Source: Globodera rostochiensis
Taxonomy: Eukaryota > Nematoda > Chromadorea > Rhabditida > Heteroderidae
Assembly (NCBI GenBank): GCA_018350325.1
Contig: JAEVLN010000019.1
Span: 434,001 to 498,000 of the forward strand
Direction: 5' to 3'
Length of the DNA: 64,000 nucleotides
Below the pieces are notes generated by a model. The model worked only from the letters and a program-made list of their open reading frames with translations, ran no database searches and was not told where the DNA came from. Shown here one piece after another: positions 10,131-24,900 of the stretch (positions are counted from its first letter, which is position 1; the number at the start of each line of letters is the position of its first letter). Made by a program: the position numbers and the translations under genes.

Positions 10131-10670
10131 TTAATATCGGTATATTTTGTCAGAAAAAGCATAGTTCATGAAGAGTGGCTTGTAGCTGTGCTCATGGCGG
10201 CCCATGCTGGCGTGGTCGAACGGCTGTCGTTGCGGGGGAGTGTAATAGTGAAATCGCTGGTCCCATGCGTCGTCGGCCAGAAAAGAGAGAGAGAAATGAA
10301 TTAAAGTTAAATTTAATTACATTAAAGAATTTAAAAATATAATTAAGGGCTTTATTTGTACCAAAATTCTGTAATAACGATAGGCCGTATGGCTGATCCG
10401 CCACGGTTTGTAGTAGAAGTAGTAGGAGCTGGACAAAGGGTAATAATAGGAAAATGCGTGTGGCCAACACGGCGTCGTGCTTGGCCAATGCCCACCACTT
10501 AATTTTTGATTTTAGGGACGAATAAGCGCCGGCATTTTAATACAATTCACCCACCTGCACATAAACGTAGCGAATGAAGGCCGTGAATAGCAACGAGTGA
10601 TGGGCGGCGGCGGTGGCCCAACTGCGGCGACGGCACTGCACGAACGGCTCCGAGTGAGCGCCATTTGGAC
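10131..10670 (-). CDS. Tyrosine-rich small protein, model uncertain
   Basis: Exons that look coding by composition are a segment containing SEPFVQCRRRSWATAAAHH, one containing FSYYYPLSSSYYFYYKPWR then SHTAYRYYRIL, and a last exon with RFHYYTPPQRQPFDHASMG ending FSDKIYRY. Frames cannot all be joined with standard splice sites by eye: the second exon is open in two frames (the other gives a Leu-rich stretch), and the last acceptor is unclear. The composition matches the neighbour at 9596-9902, so the two may be tandem relatives or one gene. Function is unknown. Confidence 0.35.
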
Positions 10671-10955
10671 GAAATAAATAAGAAAATTAAATTAATAATA
10701 AATAAGACAATTAAATTAATATAAACTATGGACGAAATAAAAAAGTCAATTCAATTAATAATAAATAATACAATTAAATTAATATAAACCATGGACGAAT
10801 AAAATAAGACAATTAAATTAATATAAACTTAATAAGATAATTAAATTTATATATTTAGGACAATCAGATAATTAAATTAATATATTTTGGATTAAAATTA
10901 AATCATATAAACTTTGGACGAAATAAATAAAACAATTAAATTAATATAAATTAAA
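10669..10955. repeat. Degenerate AT-rich tandem repeat
   Basis: Five to six diverged copies of a ~50-bp unit built around GACAATTAAATTAATATAAAC and GGACGAAATAAATAA run from just upstream of the tyrosine-rich gene. Confidence 0.65.
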
Positions 10956-11922
10956 GTTTATGCATCAAATCGCACTTTTTGTTATTTTCTCAATTTTGCA
11001 AGTGAAAAGAAATCGCTGTGATAAAATCGATGAAATAAATAAAAGAACGACAAACAAATGCAAAGAAACGAAAACAACTGGCAGAAATAAAAGAAAGCAT
11101 TTCAAATAAATAAATTAAAATATTTTTAAATAAATTTTTGGTTAATCAATTTTATGTTGAAGATTAGGCAAACTCGGATTTATATGGACTAAGAAGCAGT
11201 TTTTTAGGGATGCATGCTAATTGCCTTAATTAAAAGCTGACCTTTTTAGTTAAAAATGCTTATTGAATTCCGTAATTGGCATTAATCAGTCACAATTTAA
11301 AATGATAATAATGGTATGGAATTCTGCACTATTAAACTCAAATAACTTTTAATTACCTATGTTTAGTTTTCATGTAAAAGTTGATTAAACGTACGTAATT
11401 ATATTTTTGTGGAAAAAGGGAGAAAATCCAATGAAAAACCCGGAAATTAAAAAACGCAACACAAATTGAAACAATTTTGGGGATTTAAGTCTTGGCAACG
11501 ATGAATGAGTTCTAGAGACTGACATTTTGAAAATTCCTTGGCCCGGACCTTGGACCTGGATTTTAGAAAGGTATGGGGCAATCCAATCTTTAGTCAACTT
11601 TTAACCAAACATTAGGGCAAAAATAGAGTGGGCTGGGAGTCCAAGGAGCATTTTTTTCGATTTTTGGTAAATTTTTTACATTTTGTTAAAAAAATTGCGG
11701 TATTTGTTACGAAGAAATTTCACTTCCTCTTCTTAGGTAATTGTTTTATTTACTAATTGTTGTTCATTTCAACCCCAAAAGAGCATTGTATAAAAAAGTG
11801 CGCGACAGTGCCATCAAACGATTGATTTCCCCGGAGGATATCGCAAATAAATGCTCTAATGGGCTCATTTTAATGGCTAAAAGTGTGTGCCGGTGTCATT
11901 TGGACAAAACTTTTGTTTTTCA
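10956..11922. other. AT-rich intergenic region, no gene seen
   Basis: About 1 kb of AT-rich DNA precedes the Srt receptor gene. Short ORFs on both strands carry no motif. The stretch just upstream of 11923 may hold the receptor's 5' end. Confidence 0.5.
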
Positions 11923-13206
11923 ATGGAAACTCTGGTGGCAAGCGACCGATTCCAACGCTTCTACAACTGTTCCTTTTATGAGTATGAATCGGTGCCGAGA
12001 ATGGCGCGCAAAAATATGCTCGTCGGCATAATCCTTTTGATGTTGTACGCCGTTTTTGAGGTGCGCGGACATTTTGTAAAGTTGCGCAATCATTTTGCAT
12101 TCAGATTCTCTACGTGCCGTGTCTGGCCGTCTTTGCTCGAAGAGAGAACATTCGAGAGTCTTGCTACAAATTGATGCTGTTCATGGGCATTCTCAGCATG
12201 ATAAACATCCACTCGAGTGGGTTGATCATCGGAGTCTATGCAATTCGTGGCGATGTCTTTTGTGATAGACCGCTCTTTAATTACGTCATCGGAATGCCGG
12301 CTTTTGGTGTTTCAATTTCAATTTTTCCCAAAAATTCTGGATTATCCAGGCCTTTACTGTGCCGAATCGTTGACTGCCGTCATTTTGGCATTTAACCGAT
12401 GCATTGAAATGTGGGACAACCGAATTGTTCGGATACTGTTTGATGGGCACAGAATGTACTGGTGGATGGCTGGTGTTGTGCTGTACGGCTTCGTTTTGGG
12501 CACTTTCACCATTCCCCCAATTCCCAATGGCATGTTGGTCGGCTGGTTTTGGAATCCGCACATTGCCTACTTCGACGATACAGAGGGCGTTGTAAGTTTA
12601 ATTTGTTGGCCATTTAATTGTCGGCATATACAGTACCAGAACAAAGCGTTCACGGCCCACAACATTAGCATCGGATTCGGACTGCCGTTGATCTATGCCG
12701 TGTTCTACATAATTATGCACAAAAAAATGAGCATGATTGGAGCGGAAGGAGTTCAAAACCGACAGAGGGCCGCTGAACGTCGTAAAAGCAAAGCCAACGT
12801 TGGGAGATGAATGCTGCCTAAAACAAATTGGAATTTAAAATTATGAAAATATTTAAGATATTCGTCCAAGTTCTGTTAATTGGCATTCTGCACATGTTCT
12901 GCACACTCCTCTACGTGTACATCCAGTACTTCCCGGTTCCAAGTTGGGTGATTATGTCGGCCAGTTACGCGTGGATTGTATCCCAAGGTAATTAATTAAA
13001 AATGAATTAAAAACTAATTAATGACAATGGCAACATTGACGAACTGTTCAGGCTTCATTCCGGTCATCTACATCACTTTCAACAAGTACATCCGCCGCAG
13101 CATTAAGCGCTTTTTCATCGATCCGACTCTCAGCCAACTAAACACAATGCGCATTTACACAACGCAAGTGCCGTCCATAAATAACATCGGAGAAAGTCGC
13201 ATTTGA
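11923..13206 (+). CDS. Srt-class 7TM chemoreceptor
   Basis: This is a serpentine receptor of the nematode Srt family, expected in the membrane of chemosensory neurons. The N-terminus METLVASDRFQRFYNCSFYE matches the family's short extracellular start with its conserved FYxC. Then come TM1 (NMLVGIILLMLYAVFEILY), a conserved YVPCL at its end, SCYKLMLFMGILSMINIHSS, RGDVFCDRPLFNYVIGMPAFG with its extracellular Cys, ESLTAVILAFNRCIEMW (the conserved NR at the TM3 end), WWMAGVVLYGFVLGTF, SIGFGLPLIYAVFYIIM, IFVQVLLIGILHMFCTLLYV and a TM7 with FIPVIYITFNKYIRR. Splice phases were checked at FE|ILY, G|GC and GV|YQN. The junction before TM6 needs a weak GTTGGG donor and a TTTAAG acceptor, otherwise a stop codon at 12808 intervenes. 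It is probably intact. Confidence 0.82.
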
Positions 13207-13702
13207 TGAGAATTTTGGAAATATGAAATATTTGAGGAAGAAAGCAATGTTTTACGGCGGGGGTCCCTAATTTGTTGAAAATTTGCCGGTTAACAAAAAC
13301 ACTGGAATAGAGAGAGATGTAAAAGTTTGTGATTTTTTGGACCAAAAACATTTTGATGTTTGTCGAATTCGAACAAATTAGCACAGGAAATTTAAAACTT
13401 TTTATTAAAACATAAATATAATTAAAATCTTCGGTTCATCAGATAAAAAGTGAATTTTGGGATTAATTAAAAAATTAAAAAAAACAAATTGTGATCGCCC
13501 CCATTCATTGCAAAATGCACTTTTTGTACTCACTCATAAACACATTATTCAGGGCGCATAAATGAATTTTCCTGAAGAATAAAAATATTACTTTTCACTA
13601 TTTTAATTAGGAAATTTTATATAAATACGTCGTCATCCATTAGTCCGGAATATATAAAAATAGTTTCTGTTTCGAAATTATATTCAAAATTTCAGAGTTT
13701 AA
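13207..13702. other. Convergent intergenic region
   Basis: Both flanking genes end here (plus-strand receptor, minus-strand phosphodiesterase). The sequence is AT-rich with no recognisable feature apart from possible polyadenylation signals (AATAAA-like). Confidence 0.5.
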
Positions 13703-15406
13703 TTAAAGAAACTTTTCTGTGCTATTTGTTGCTGGGACGTCATTATGCCATTGGACGGAATAAAAGCGGAAATATTTGGCGAATAAATTCTCGTCCGCTT
13801 TCATTCGTTCCACAAAAGCGTCCATCGAACGCGGCGAAAGGTCGCGGAGGGCGTACGCGTCGCGCATGGAATATTCCGGGGAGAAGCGCGTGTCGGGCGG
13901 CGGACGCGCATTCAGACGCGTCAAATTCACTGAATACGTCCTAAAATTGTCCATTTTTCTCCATAATTAATTAATTCCACGGGTATCGCCGCTAACAGAA
14001 TGAAGCATTTTGATGAAAAGGCCCAATCAAAAAATATTCCATTTACTTAATGTCCACAAATTGCCAATTGGACGACGAATTGTATTCGAATACGCGAAAT
14101 GCCGGGAAATTCTTCTGTTTGTACGTGTTGATTGAAGGGGAAAGAAACATCGTCAGAAGGGCCTGGCCCGTCGCCGGGTCCTCAAAATGTTTTATTTATT
14201 TTTTAAATGGAAAAATGTATAAAACAATAAACAAATCTTAAAGTCCAATTATATTAATTAAATTACCAATTATTAAATAATTGCCATTCTCACTTTAATG
14301 ACTCGGAAAGTGTCTTTGTGCCGATGTCCAAAGAACAGCCAACGAATCCATTGCGCAAAATGAGCAAATTTTATCGCCAATTTCTCCGCGTATTCATCCC
14401 GCATTGAGCCTTTATAGTCCTTTTTGTCTTTGTCTGTTAAAATGAAAGAGAAATTTTAAATTGGATCTTGAAGAATTGCTCCTATTCGGTTCGGGAACTT
14501 CAAAAAGGGAATCCCGCTTAAGCATTTCCGGTCGGGATTTGATCTCGACCCAAGGCACAACATTTACATCCGGCAGCGATGTGGCCAACAATGTTCACAA
14601 ACGAATTGCGTCGTTGCGCCTCCTCGAGCTGTTCATCCAAAAAGGCAAATTGGCCAAGCGGATCAGCTTGATTCGAATAGGTCACATTGTTCTCGGAATA
14701 GTAAATGTTTGTGTTGAGAACAATGAAAGTGATGCCGCTAATTTGCCGCGTGTAATAACCCCCGCGGGAAAACGTTTCCTTAAAAAAAACAAAAAAAAAT
14801 GAATAAATGTTATGCCGAAATGTATTCACAAATTGGGCATTGTCCAGCCAGTCCAAACTGTGCCAAAGTCCAAAAACTCTCTTATAAAATGGATGAAATT
14901 CGTCGGGCATTTGGCTGTTCGGAAAGTCGTGATTGCCCAATGCCGGAATAACGGGCACCGTGCTGAACTGTGCCTTCAGCATTTTACTGACTTCGCCAAC
15001 AATCGAAAGCACTTCTGATGACTTTTTTAATTAAAAATAAAATAAAAAATATGTTTTTTTGCCTTCCAGCGAATATTCTGCTCCGTGGGGGCCGCTGTCC
15101 CCGGTGAATACAATCATTTGCGGACTCGGCACAATTCGATGCACTTCACTTAGTGTAAATTCGATCAATAACTGAAAATCACAAAATAATTCCATAAGCC
15201 AAATTTTGGCATTTGACCTTTGGCGAATCGCAGCTGTACTCCCCGCCAAAGGGTCCAGACATCGGAAGTCCTTTCTGAACCAATTTTTCGCTTGGATGAC
15301 AATTGAAAGGGTGCCCATTTGTCCTATTTAGCGTTGATGTTGTTGGATGGTAGCGGGGATCGAAGTGGAGGTCGGACAAATGGAGCACCTTAAGACAAAT
15401 GGGCAA
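13703..15406 (-). CDS. Acid sphingomyelinase-like phosphodiesterase (SMPDL3 type)
   Basis: This is a secreted metallophosphoesterase of the acid sphingomyelinase family; SMPDL3-type members hydrolyse phosphodiesters and nucleotides rather than sphingomyelin. Metal-binding motifs appear in order: LSDLHFDPRYH (DxH), FTGDSGPHG (GD), IPALGNHDFPNSQ (GNHD), then GGYYTRQISGITFIVLNTN, ADPLGQFAFLDEQLEEAQ, IVGHIAAGY (second metal His) and FFGHRHKDTFRV (GHxH), followed by the C-terminal region LSPSINTYKQKNFPAFRVFEY. The GHIAAG|Y junction works with donor GGAT|GTAAAT. One intron (after SLEG) appears to use a GC donor at 15062. The C-terminus ends NSTEKFL without the usual Cys-rich tail. The N-terminal exon with the signal peptide was not resolved; the frame stays open upstream of 15406 to about 15455. 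Confidence 0.85.
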
Positions 15407-15479
15407 AATGGGCAGCGGCCGTAAAGCATTTGGGAGCCTTGGCCGTATTTTTAGCCATCAAATTTTATGCTTATTTAAA

Positions 15480-16248
15480 CGAATTTCACTTCAAATTATT
15501 TGCTTTCTTACCGCGGATATTTGACTATTTTGCCTATTTAAAACATTAGCATAAATAACATTTCGTAGCGACAAGTCAGTGACGAGCAAAAATGCCAACA
15601 AATTTATGGGAAATAGTGAAAAAATTGGCATAAAAATTGTATGAATAAAGCTAAATTTTAGCTTCCATTAAACAAATAAAAGAAAAAGCGCAATTCCGAC
15701 AAAGTGAAGTGTTATTTTGTTGATTTATTTACTTTTGCACGACTTTTGCAATTAAATTTGACTTTAGAATATAAAAAATAAATTGGGCAACGGGCTAATA
15801 AAACTGCTCAAATGTTTGTCTGCTTACAATTTATCAATAAATGCGAAACTTTATGGGGTAATTTAATATTTTTAATGCATTTTCTGTTTATTAATGCACT
15901 CGTACATAACAAAACGCCCATTGATAATTTTATTGAACAAAGACCGAAATAAATTAATTTGTCAAATGGACGCAAAAAATGCATATTAAATTTAGATAAA
16001 AAATTTATAATTTCATAAAAAGTTAATTTCTCCTAAAGACATAGCAAAAATAATTCCAATTTGTATTAAAAAAGTGGTGAAACTTTCACAAAACGATAAA
16101 ATGTTTGCACCGATTGTTAATAATTAATTCTAATCGAACGAACACAAACTCTATGTATGTATTTATTGCCAAATTCATTAAAAAGAAACAATGAGCGAAA
16201 TAAACTAATATTTTATATACATAAAATAATAAACAATTTAAAATTGGA
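15480..16248. other. AT-rich intergenic region, no gene seen
   Basis: This is upstream DNA of the phosphodiesterase and downstream DNA of the collagen, both on the minus strand. It has very low GC and no coding signature. Confidence 0.5.
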
Positions 16249-18461
<2,213 letters not shown>

Positions 18462-19409
18462 TTTTGTGTTAATTGGTGACAGTGAAGAAGCGTTGTTGCT
18501 TGGTCATCGGCGACGAATCGGCGCTGATTTTATAATCGCAAATGTGTACTCGTTCGCGACATTTTTTCACGCCGTTCCGCTCACGCAACTCCCCCCCCCC
18601 CAGTCTGTCCCTCCCAATGCTGCTGATGAGGGGGAGGTGCTGGGTGTACATCCTCGCAAACTCATCTTCAGCTGCCCCCCCCTCTTCTGTTGTCGGCTTA
18701 ATCACTTTCATCCCAACTGACAGGGAGATCTGATCAGATATTAGCGATTGGAAGGACACGACACAACACATAATACATCATCAGATACACGAGATGAACG
18801 CCAGACGGCGGGCGGTCAACTGCTGGGGCTGGGGCTGGGGGCGATTATTAGCAAGCAATGTGAACGAACGGAATTGTTGGGTAACAAAATGTGCAAAAAG
18901 CTGCTCAATATGATGGGGATAAAGCGATGACAATTTTGGGGGGATTAATGTTCAGTGGGAACCGGATTTGGTCGGACGGCGGATGTCCTGCTCAACAGCA
19001 CAGCTAAATGCGCGACATTTGAAATCGAATTGATTATTATTAAAACACAAAAATGATTTGAATAATCATTAAATAATTTGTTGAACTAAAATTCAAATGA
19101 ACAAAGCGAATTTGTAAATAAAACTAATTGAACAATACCACAAAATTGTCGGCAAATAAATTTTCCAAAGATTTCTCATTAGCCAAAAGAATATTCCGTC
19201 TTCGTCTTCCATCGATCAATGTTCAGTCGGCCTTCTCATATATTTAGAAGCAATTTTGTACCATTTGCTTGGCTGTGTGAATCACCAAAACCAGAGGAAA
19301 TGAGGAAAAATGTCTTGTTCATTCGTTTAACAGAAGTTTTTAGCCGCGAACCGAGAGCTTTTACCTATACATATAAAATATATTTTTGCATTTTATTTTG
19401 GGTTTTAAA
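18462..19409. other. Collagen upstream region with poly-C tract
   Basis: This is the likely promoter side of the collagen gene. It contains an 11-base C run at about 18591 and a CCCCCCCTC run near 18676. Open frames here lack family signals. A GGGGCTGGGGCTGGGGGCG stretch lies near 18824. Confidence 0.5.
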
Positions 19410-19736
19410 ATGGGCAAATTGTTGATGACCTGGCGTCGTAATTCCATGTCGAGCGGTTCAAGCCGTGCAACCAACCGGTTGCAGCTGATCAGTCGGCTGA
19501 GGAGAAGCAACACGCTAATTGCGCCAATCCAAAAGCGGTCGATGTTCACTCGAGACTGGGTCAGTCGAGAGCAATTCAACGAGGACGGTGAAGGCCATAA
19601 GCAGCTGAGCATGGCGCTGACAATGTTGGCCGATTATCGCAAGAAGCACTCCCATCGGGTAAAGGAGGTAGCAAAAAATGTTGCGCGAACAGCATCAGCA
19701 ACTTTTTCAGAGATAATTAATGATGTTTACGAATAA
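19410..19736 (+). CDS. 108-residue basic hypothetical protein
   Basis: This is an unspliced ORF starting MGKLLMTWRRNSMSSGSSRA and ending ATFSEIINDVYE. The first half is rich in Arg and Ser (SRLRRSNTLIAPIQKRS), and the second half looks helical (MALTMLADYRKKHSHRVKEVAKN, split here for description). There is no signal peptide, TM or recognised domain. An Arg-rich N-terminus would suit nucleic-acid binding or a mitochondrial presequence, but that is a guess. Balanced composition and the absence of stops make it more convincing than neighbouring ORFs; an upstream exon could exist. Confidence 0.45.
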   Translation: MGKLLMTWRRNSMSSGSSRATNRLQLISRLRRSNTLIAPIQKRSMFTRDWVSREQFNEDGEGHKQLSMALTMLADYRKKHSHRVKEVAKNVARTASATFSEIINDVYE

Positions 19737-20836
19737 TTGTGCTGATAGATAGCCATGCCAAATTATGGTTTTTGTCCCATTCATTCGCCCAAAATGGTTT
19801 TGAACATTCGCATGCATCGAATGCAATGCAATCAATCACTTTCTCAAAATCGTTCTCGAATTATTCTCGACCTTACAAATTAGAGTGCCCCCCTCGGCTT
19901 GCATAATTAGGCAGGCCAAAGGATGGGGGGGGGGGGGACATTGGCCCATAAAACGGGCGCATCATCGCAATTGACGGGTCTCGTCAACTTCGACGATCGA
20001 ATCCCTCCCCCCCCCCCCCGGCCCCCCGGGGGCTCCCACTCATTCACATTAATTGCACAACCATCGCGTTCTTTTTCCATTCAAAAACGGACAGATGAAT
20101 AAATAAAATAATAATGCTGGGCATTCAATTGCTGTTTCGATGCCCCCACTCGGCCAAGTACCACTTACCTTAATTACTCTCTGAGCAGCAGAAGAGAGGG
20201 AAGGGGAGGGGGTCCATCTCTTCTCAGCATCGTCATCATCAACTTCATGGAACAACCGTCGACGATCATTGTTCCCGAAATTAGGGGGGGGGGGTAATGC
20301 GAAGATGCATTGCATTCTTCCAATATAACACACGTTCAACCTGTACGCATAGATTGTATTTATTTAACCCGACTTGAAAATCCGTTCATAATTTGAAAAC
20401 TTTTGAGCCTTAAACTTCTCGCAAATTTGATCAGACCCCAATCATTTGAATCTCAAATCACCAAAGGTTGGCTTCTTTTTATGATAATTTGTCTTCAATT
20501 TGTCTTTCCGTCAACCTTCCGATCGCAGCAACACTTTTTCCCATTCTTTATCAGTGCTGTCGCCATGTGTCCACAATGACATTAAGTCCCAGCACCAAAA
20601 AATGCCAAGTGTCCATTCTCGATTGTCTCACATTGTCCCTCGGGCAGTCCTTTCGCCGCTTTCATCTCTTCGCGGGGTCACTTTGTCTTCAAAATCATCG
20701 ACAAATTCCTTAGAAGACATTCTGACGGATGCAAAAGTCATTAAACGCAAATTATTTATTTTATAATTGCTTTTGTATATAAAAACTAAACGTTTAGGTG
20801 TCGAGAAATGGACGCAGTAAACGAACGGAACATAAA
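19737..20836. other. Intergenic region with several poly-G/poly-C runs
   Basis: G or C runs of ten or more bases occur at about 19925, 20007 and 20284. A minus-strand open stretch (about 20625-20745, MTFASVRMSSKEFVDDFEDK) looks protein-like but could not be connected to other exons. Confidence 0.45.
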
Positions 20837-21519
20837 ATGGAACAAAAAAATCAACAAAAATTTGGTTTATCCGCTTTTTTGGTGAGTTTAGACAAATTGA
20901 AAATGTTTGCAATGTCGCTATACTTTTTTATCATTTCCGTCCCGGGACGGAATTCCGCGATTAGTTAACTGTTTTCGAAACTTTGGTCCGCGTGTAATTT
21001 CAAAATTGGAAAATGTTTTTTTTTATTATCGAAAAAATCAATTAAAAAAATTAAATTTGGATAAGAAAATCATAAATTGAATTTGCAGCAAAGCAATGTC
21101 ACTTGCGCGACAGCAATTCCCCCTTCTGAAAGTGCCAAAAACATTGTGCCGGAGACACAAAGGCCACCGAATGGGGGCACGACGGCGCGCAGCAATGCCT
21201 TGGGGGGCGATCAGCAGCGGGTTCGGCGACTGTTCGATGTCGGCAGCGTCTCGACAGCTGACGAAGACGATTGGACAACTCCGGTACATATTTTATTTAA
21301 TTCATTTCCCAAAATATAAACACAAAAAATCCAAAAATAAATTTTTAGACAACAAATTCATTTTCCACTCCGCTCCCAAATGCTCAAATTTCCATCAATT
21401 CGAGTGAAACAAAAAGAAGTCGATGGTTCGACAGCGGCGAGGCGAAGTTTGTTTGTTGTGCCGTTGACTTCAATTTTAATAAAAATGCGAATTATTTGTT
21501 GAAAATTGGAGGAAAGTGA
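20837..21519 (+). CDS. 136-residue hypothetical protein, three exons
   Basis: The model has exon 1 20837-20881 (MEQKNQQKFGLSAFL, donor GTGAGT), exon 2 21089-21283 (after TTTGCAG) and exon 3 21349-21519 (after TTTTTAG), all phase 0. The middle exon is hydrophilic with a cluster RVRRLFDVGSVSTADEDDW; the last is Ser/Asn-rich and ends FNKNANYLLKIGGK. The consistent phases and good splice sites support a real gene. No domain was recognised. The 207-bp first intron contains the palindrome at 20935. Function is unknown; the acidic patch after a basic patch could be a binding motif, but nothing shows it. Confidence 0.6.
20935..20952. repeat. Perfect 18-bp palindrome
   Basis: TTCCGTCCCGGGACGGAA is its own reverse complement. 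It lies in the first intron of the 136-residue gene and resembles the GGGAATTCCG-type degenerate elements elsewhere in the window. Confidence 0.9.
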
Positions 21520-21930
21520 CGTAACATTTTTATTGAATTAATAAAGAATATAAATCATTCCGTTCTGTTTGACGAATTTCATTTATTTAAAGCAACAGAA
21601 CATTAATTGGATGCTAAATTTAAATATAAATAATTCGGCTTAATGTCCCTTTAATATTTGTTTGAACAGGAATTCGGTGATGTGCGGCCTCTCACTGTTC
21701 TATTCAATGCTAGTTACCATATTTGGTAGTTTATTCATTTTTTTAACCGTAATTCCCGCTTACGATAGCTTTTGAATTATCGTTCTCGGTTTTAAATTCC
21801 CGTTCCCGGAATTTTGAATTCCCGTTCCCGCTCCGAAAATTTTTACCGATTTCTATTTTATAGCATATGCTAATTTTGTAATTATAAAAAATTATTTTAT
21901 TTAGCGTTGGTTTTGGAGCTTTCGCATTTG
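21520..21930. other. Spacer with CCCGTTCCCG repeat
   Basis: This is AT-rich, with a degenerate repeat of AATTCCCGTTCCCG type between 21745 and 21835. No gene was seen. Confidence 0.5.
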
Positions 21931-24900
21931 ATGGTTACAAACAATAATCGTCGTAATTTGGGATTCAATGACATGGTTTTTCAATAATTCATTAAAACAA
22001 AAAAGGGATTTTCGCAACAAAAAAAATAAAAAATATTTTTCGTTCAGTTGTTCGGCATTTATATGTACGGTTGTTCCATCGTTTTTCTGCTTTATTGCTA
22101 TTTTGCACTCCTTCTCAATCCCCGATGGAAGCGCAAAATTAAAAAATTACTACGAAAAAAGTAAAAATATAAATTATTGTTTTTTAATTTAATATAATTT
22201 CTTTAATTTTTTACAATTTTAAGTGCAGAATTGTCCCTAAATATTGTGGGTCAAGGCAATGTTGAACAGCTTCAAGAAATGCGAAAGGTTCAGAAATGCT
22301 ATAAATTTAATTGAAGTAAAATGCCCCCCAGGTCAGCCACGATGGTCCAAGTGCGGGCAGCCTTTTCCTGCGACTTGGCTGTGTCGTTTTTGGACTGATT
22401 GGCACCGTTTATTACGGTAATTATGCCACAGGGCTTATCAACAATGTTTGGGTGTTCGTTAATTGGTCACTTTCAGCCTTTAATGTGTTTCTTTGTGCCA
22501 GCGATGACACCTGTTCCCATTATGTGATCGTTTTGGACATTATGGCCATCGCTTTTGTGTTTGCGCAAATGCATTTTGTGTTCTGCAATTGGAAGGCATT
22601 AATATGCACAACAATTAGTTGAAATGAGCTATTTATTTAGTTGGCCATAAGTGGTTACCAGGTCGTTTGCCGTTTTGGCACCGCGCATTTAATTGCCACA
22701 AATCTGTGGACCTGGATCCGATACATTCTTATCGAACAATCGCTGATGGGAGACGAAATACGGTCAGCAGAATTTGTATATTATAAAAAACGATTTCCCC
22801 CCACTTTAGACAAGTATTTGCCCGACATACCGCCGCTTTTCCGGGCATGGCGCCGGAGGCGACAAACGCGGAACAGTTTCAGCCTCTCAAATTGGTGATG
22901 GACAGCGACGAGTTCGAAAATGCCAATTTTAATATTTCCATCGGAGGCACCGGCCTTCTGTTTGGGGCCGGCCTGACCGTCAAAAGGTCGGTGCAACATA
23001 AATGCCACGGCGCCGAATGCGTTTTGGGTAATTTTCTATTGCTATTTTTGATGATGAATAGGGAAAATATAATTAAATTAAATATTTTATATTTGAGAAA
23101 AAGCCATTGAATTGCAGCAAGCTTCAACGAAGTGATGTACACGAGCATTGTGGAATATTCGCTGATCGGAGCCGCGGTGATGTTCATCGTGTGGAAGAAC
23201 ATTGGGCAGCATCAAAAGCAGACGCTTCTGAACGACAAAACGACGAATAAATGGTAAAAATGCAAAATTAATTTAAATTTATTACAATATTACCCTATTT
23301 TAGTTACGTTCGAAGGAAGCACAGAATTCGAATGGACTGCTCCAAGGTAAGAATCGAATTTGGTGTAAATTTAAATTTTAAAAAACATTAATTTTACATT
23401 TAGAGCACGACAGGTTCTTTTTTACATAATGCCAATGTTTTACATTCAAAAATGGCAACAACAAAAGGTTTGTTCTTCGGGTTGGCCTTTTTGGCCGGCA
23501 CATTCACCTCAATGTCCATCTTCTCCGGCTACACAATCATGGGACAAAACAGACAGGCCATGATGGTTTTTGGATTAACCGACATTATTCATGTACAAAT
23601 TAAAATAAAATTTAAAAACAAAATTATTTTTATACATATTATTTAAATACCTTTTTAATTACCTCACTCATTTCAGTACATTATCACTACTTTTGGCTGC
23701 GGTTTGTCTCTTTTTTTTTTTGTTAATTTAATGCTTTCATTTTCTTTCTTTTTTTAGGACTTGCTCTTTGGAGGTGAGCTTCTAATATTAGCCTTTTTTG
23801 AATTTTCATATTTTACGCAGAATGCGTCTGCTACGATACCATACCCAACAGCACACAAAAACGACTTCTACCGTAATCCATCCGGAACTGATCGAAACAG
23901 TTCTGGGGACTGATCATCAACATAATCAACAGATCGCCAATTTGTACATAAATAATAAGCATTGGGTAGAGAGCGGATCCGACCAAACGGCGATCACTTT
24001 TGTTGACTCTATAAATAGCACTGAAAACGGCAATGTTGGCACGTGTTCAACTTCTGCTGCTGGCAATGAAGTTGGATCAACTAATCAGAAGAGTCAGGTG
24101 ATTGCTTTTTTAATTTTAATTTTAAATTAGAATAATTTTAATTAATTTAGGAGCTTTTGGACATGATTCTGCTCGCTTTCGGCATGACTGGCGAAATGAT
24201 TTATTCTGTTGCCGGTTTGCTCGGCCTCACCGGAAGCGCCCGGACGGAGGAGTCAAATTGGGAGCAAATAATTCTGATTCTTCTTACGGTAAGTGTGGGT
24301 GATGTACTGTATAAACTACCTAATTATGCTTGCTGTTTAGGTTCATGTCACTCGCATTTTGCAGGTAATTAATTATAAGTAATTAATTGTACTTAATTAA
24401 CCAATTCATTAGGTTGGACTCCAAAGCTGCCTTATTTATATTGCGGTAATTCGACACTTCCAATCAATCAGAAAGGCTTCCCAAAAACTTTGAAGGGTAA
24501 ACTTCGCATCGGAAATGACCCGGTATTGAGAGAGCAACAACCCGGTAATTGACCTAATTAAATTAATTGAATAATTAATTGGTGTAAAATGCCGCCAGCA
24601 AATATTCAGGGAAGCAGGCGATCACTTTCCTTCTGTTGGCCAACATTTCGATGTTTCTGATGAATTTGCTAGAGGCTGAGAAGGCGGGCGTTAGCGACAC
24701 TGTGGCCAATTTTTATGGGAAGCGAAATTGGTACATAAAATAAATGAATGAAAGCATAATTTGAATTAAAATTTATTTATTTTAGGGTTAAATAAATGAA
24801 TGAAAGCATAATTTGAATTAAAATTTATTTATTTTAGGGTTAAATAAATGAATGAAAGCATAATTTGAATTAAAATTTATTTATTTTAGGGTTAAATAAA

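Noticed and set aside
12808..12846. Stop codon after KANVGR in the Srt receptor, suggesting a truncated receptor
   Set aside because: TM6 and TM7 follow in phase after a plausible short intron (donor AAC|GTTGGG, acceptor TTTAAG), so the gene is probably intact.
20468..20766. Plus-strand ORFs with Cys/Ser-rich translation
   Set aside because: Two overlapping frames are both open and neither has splice sites or motifs; the minus strand looks marginally more protein-like, but no model could be built.
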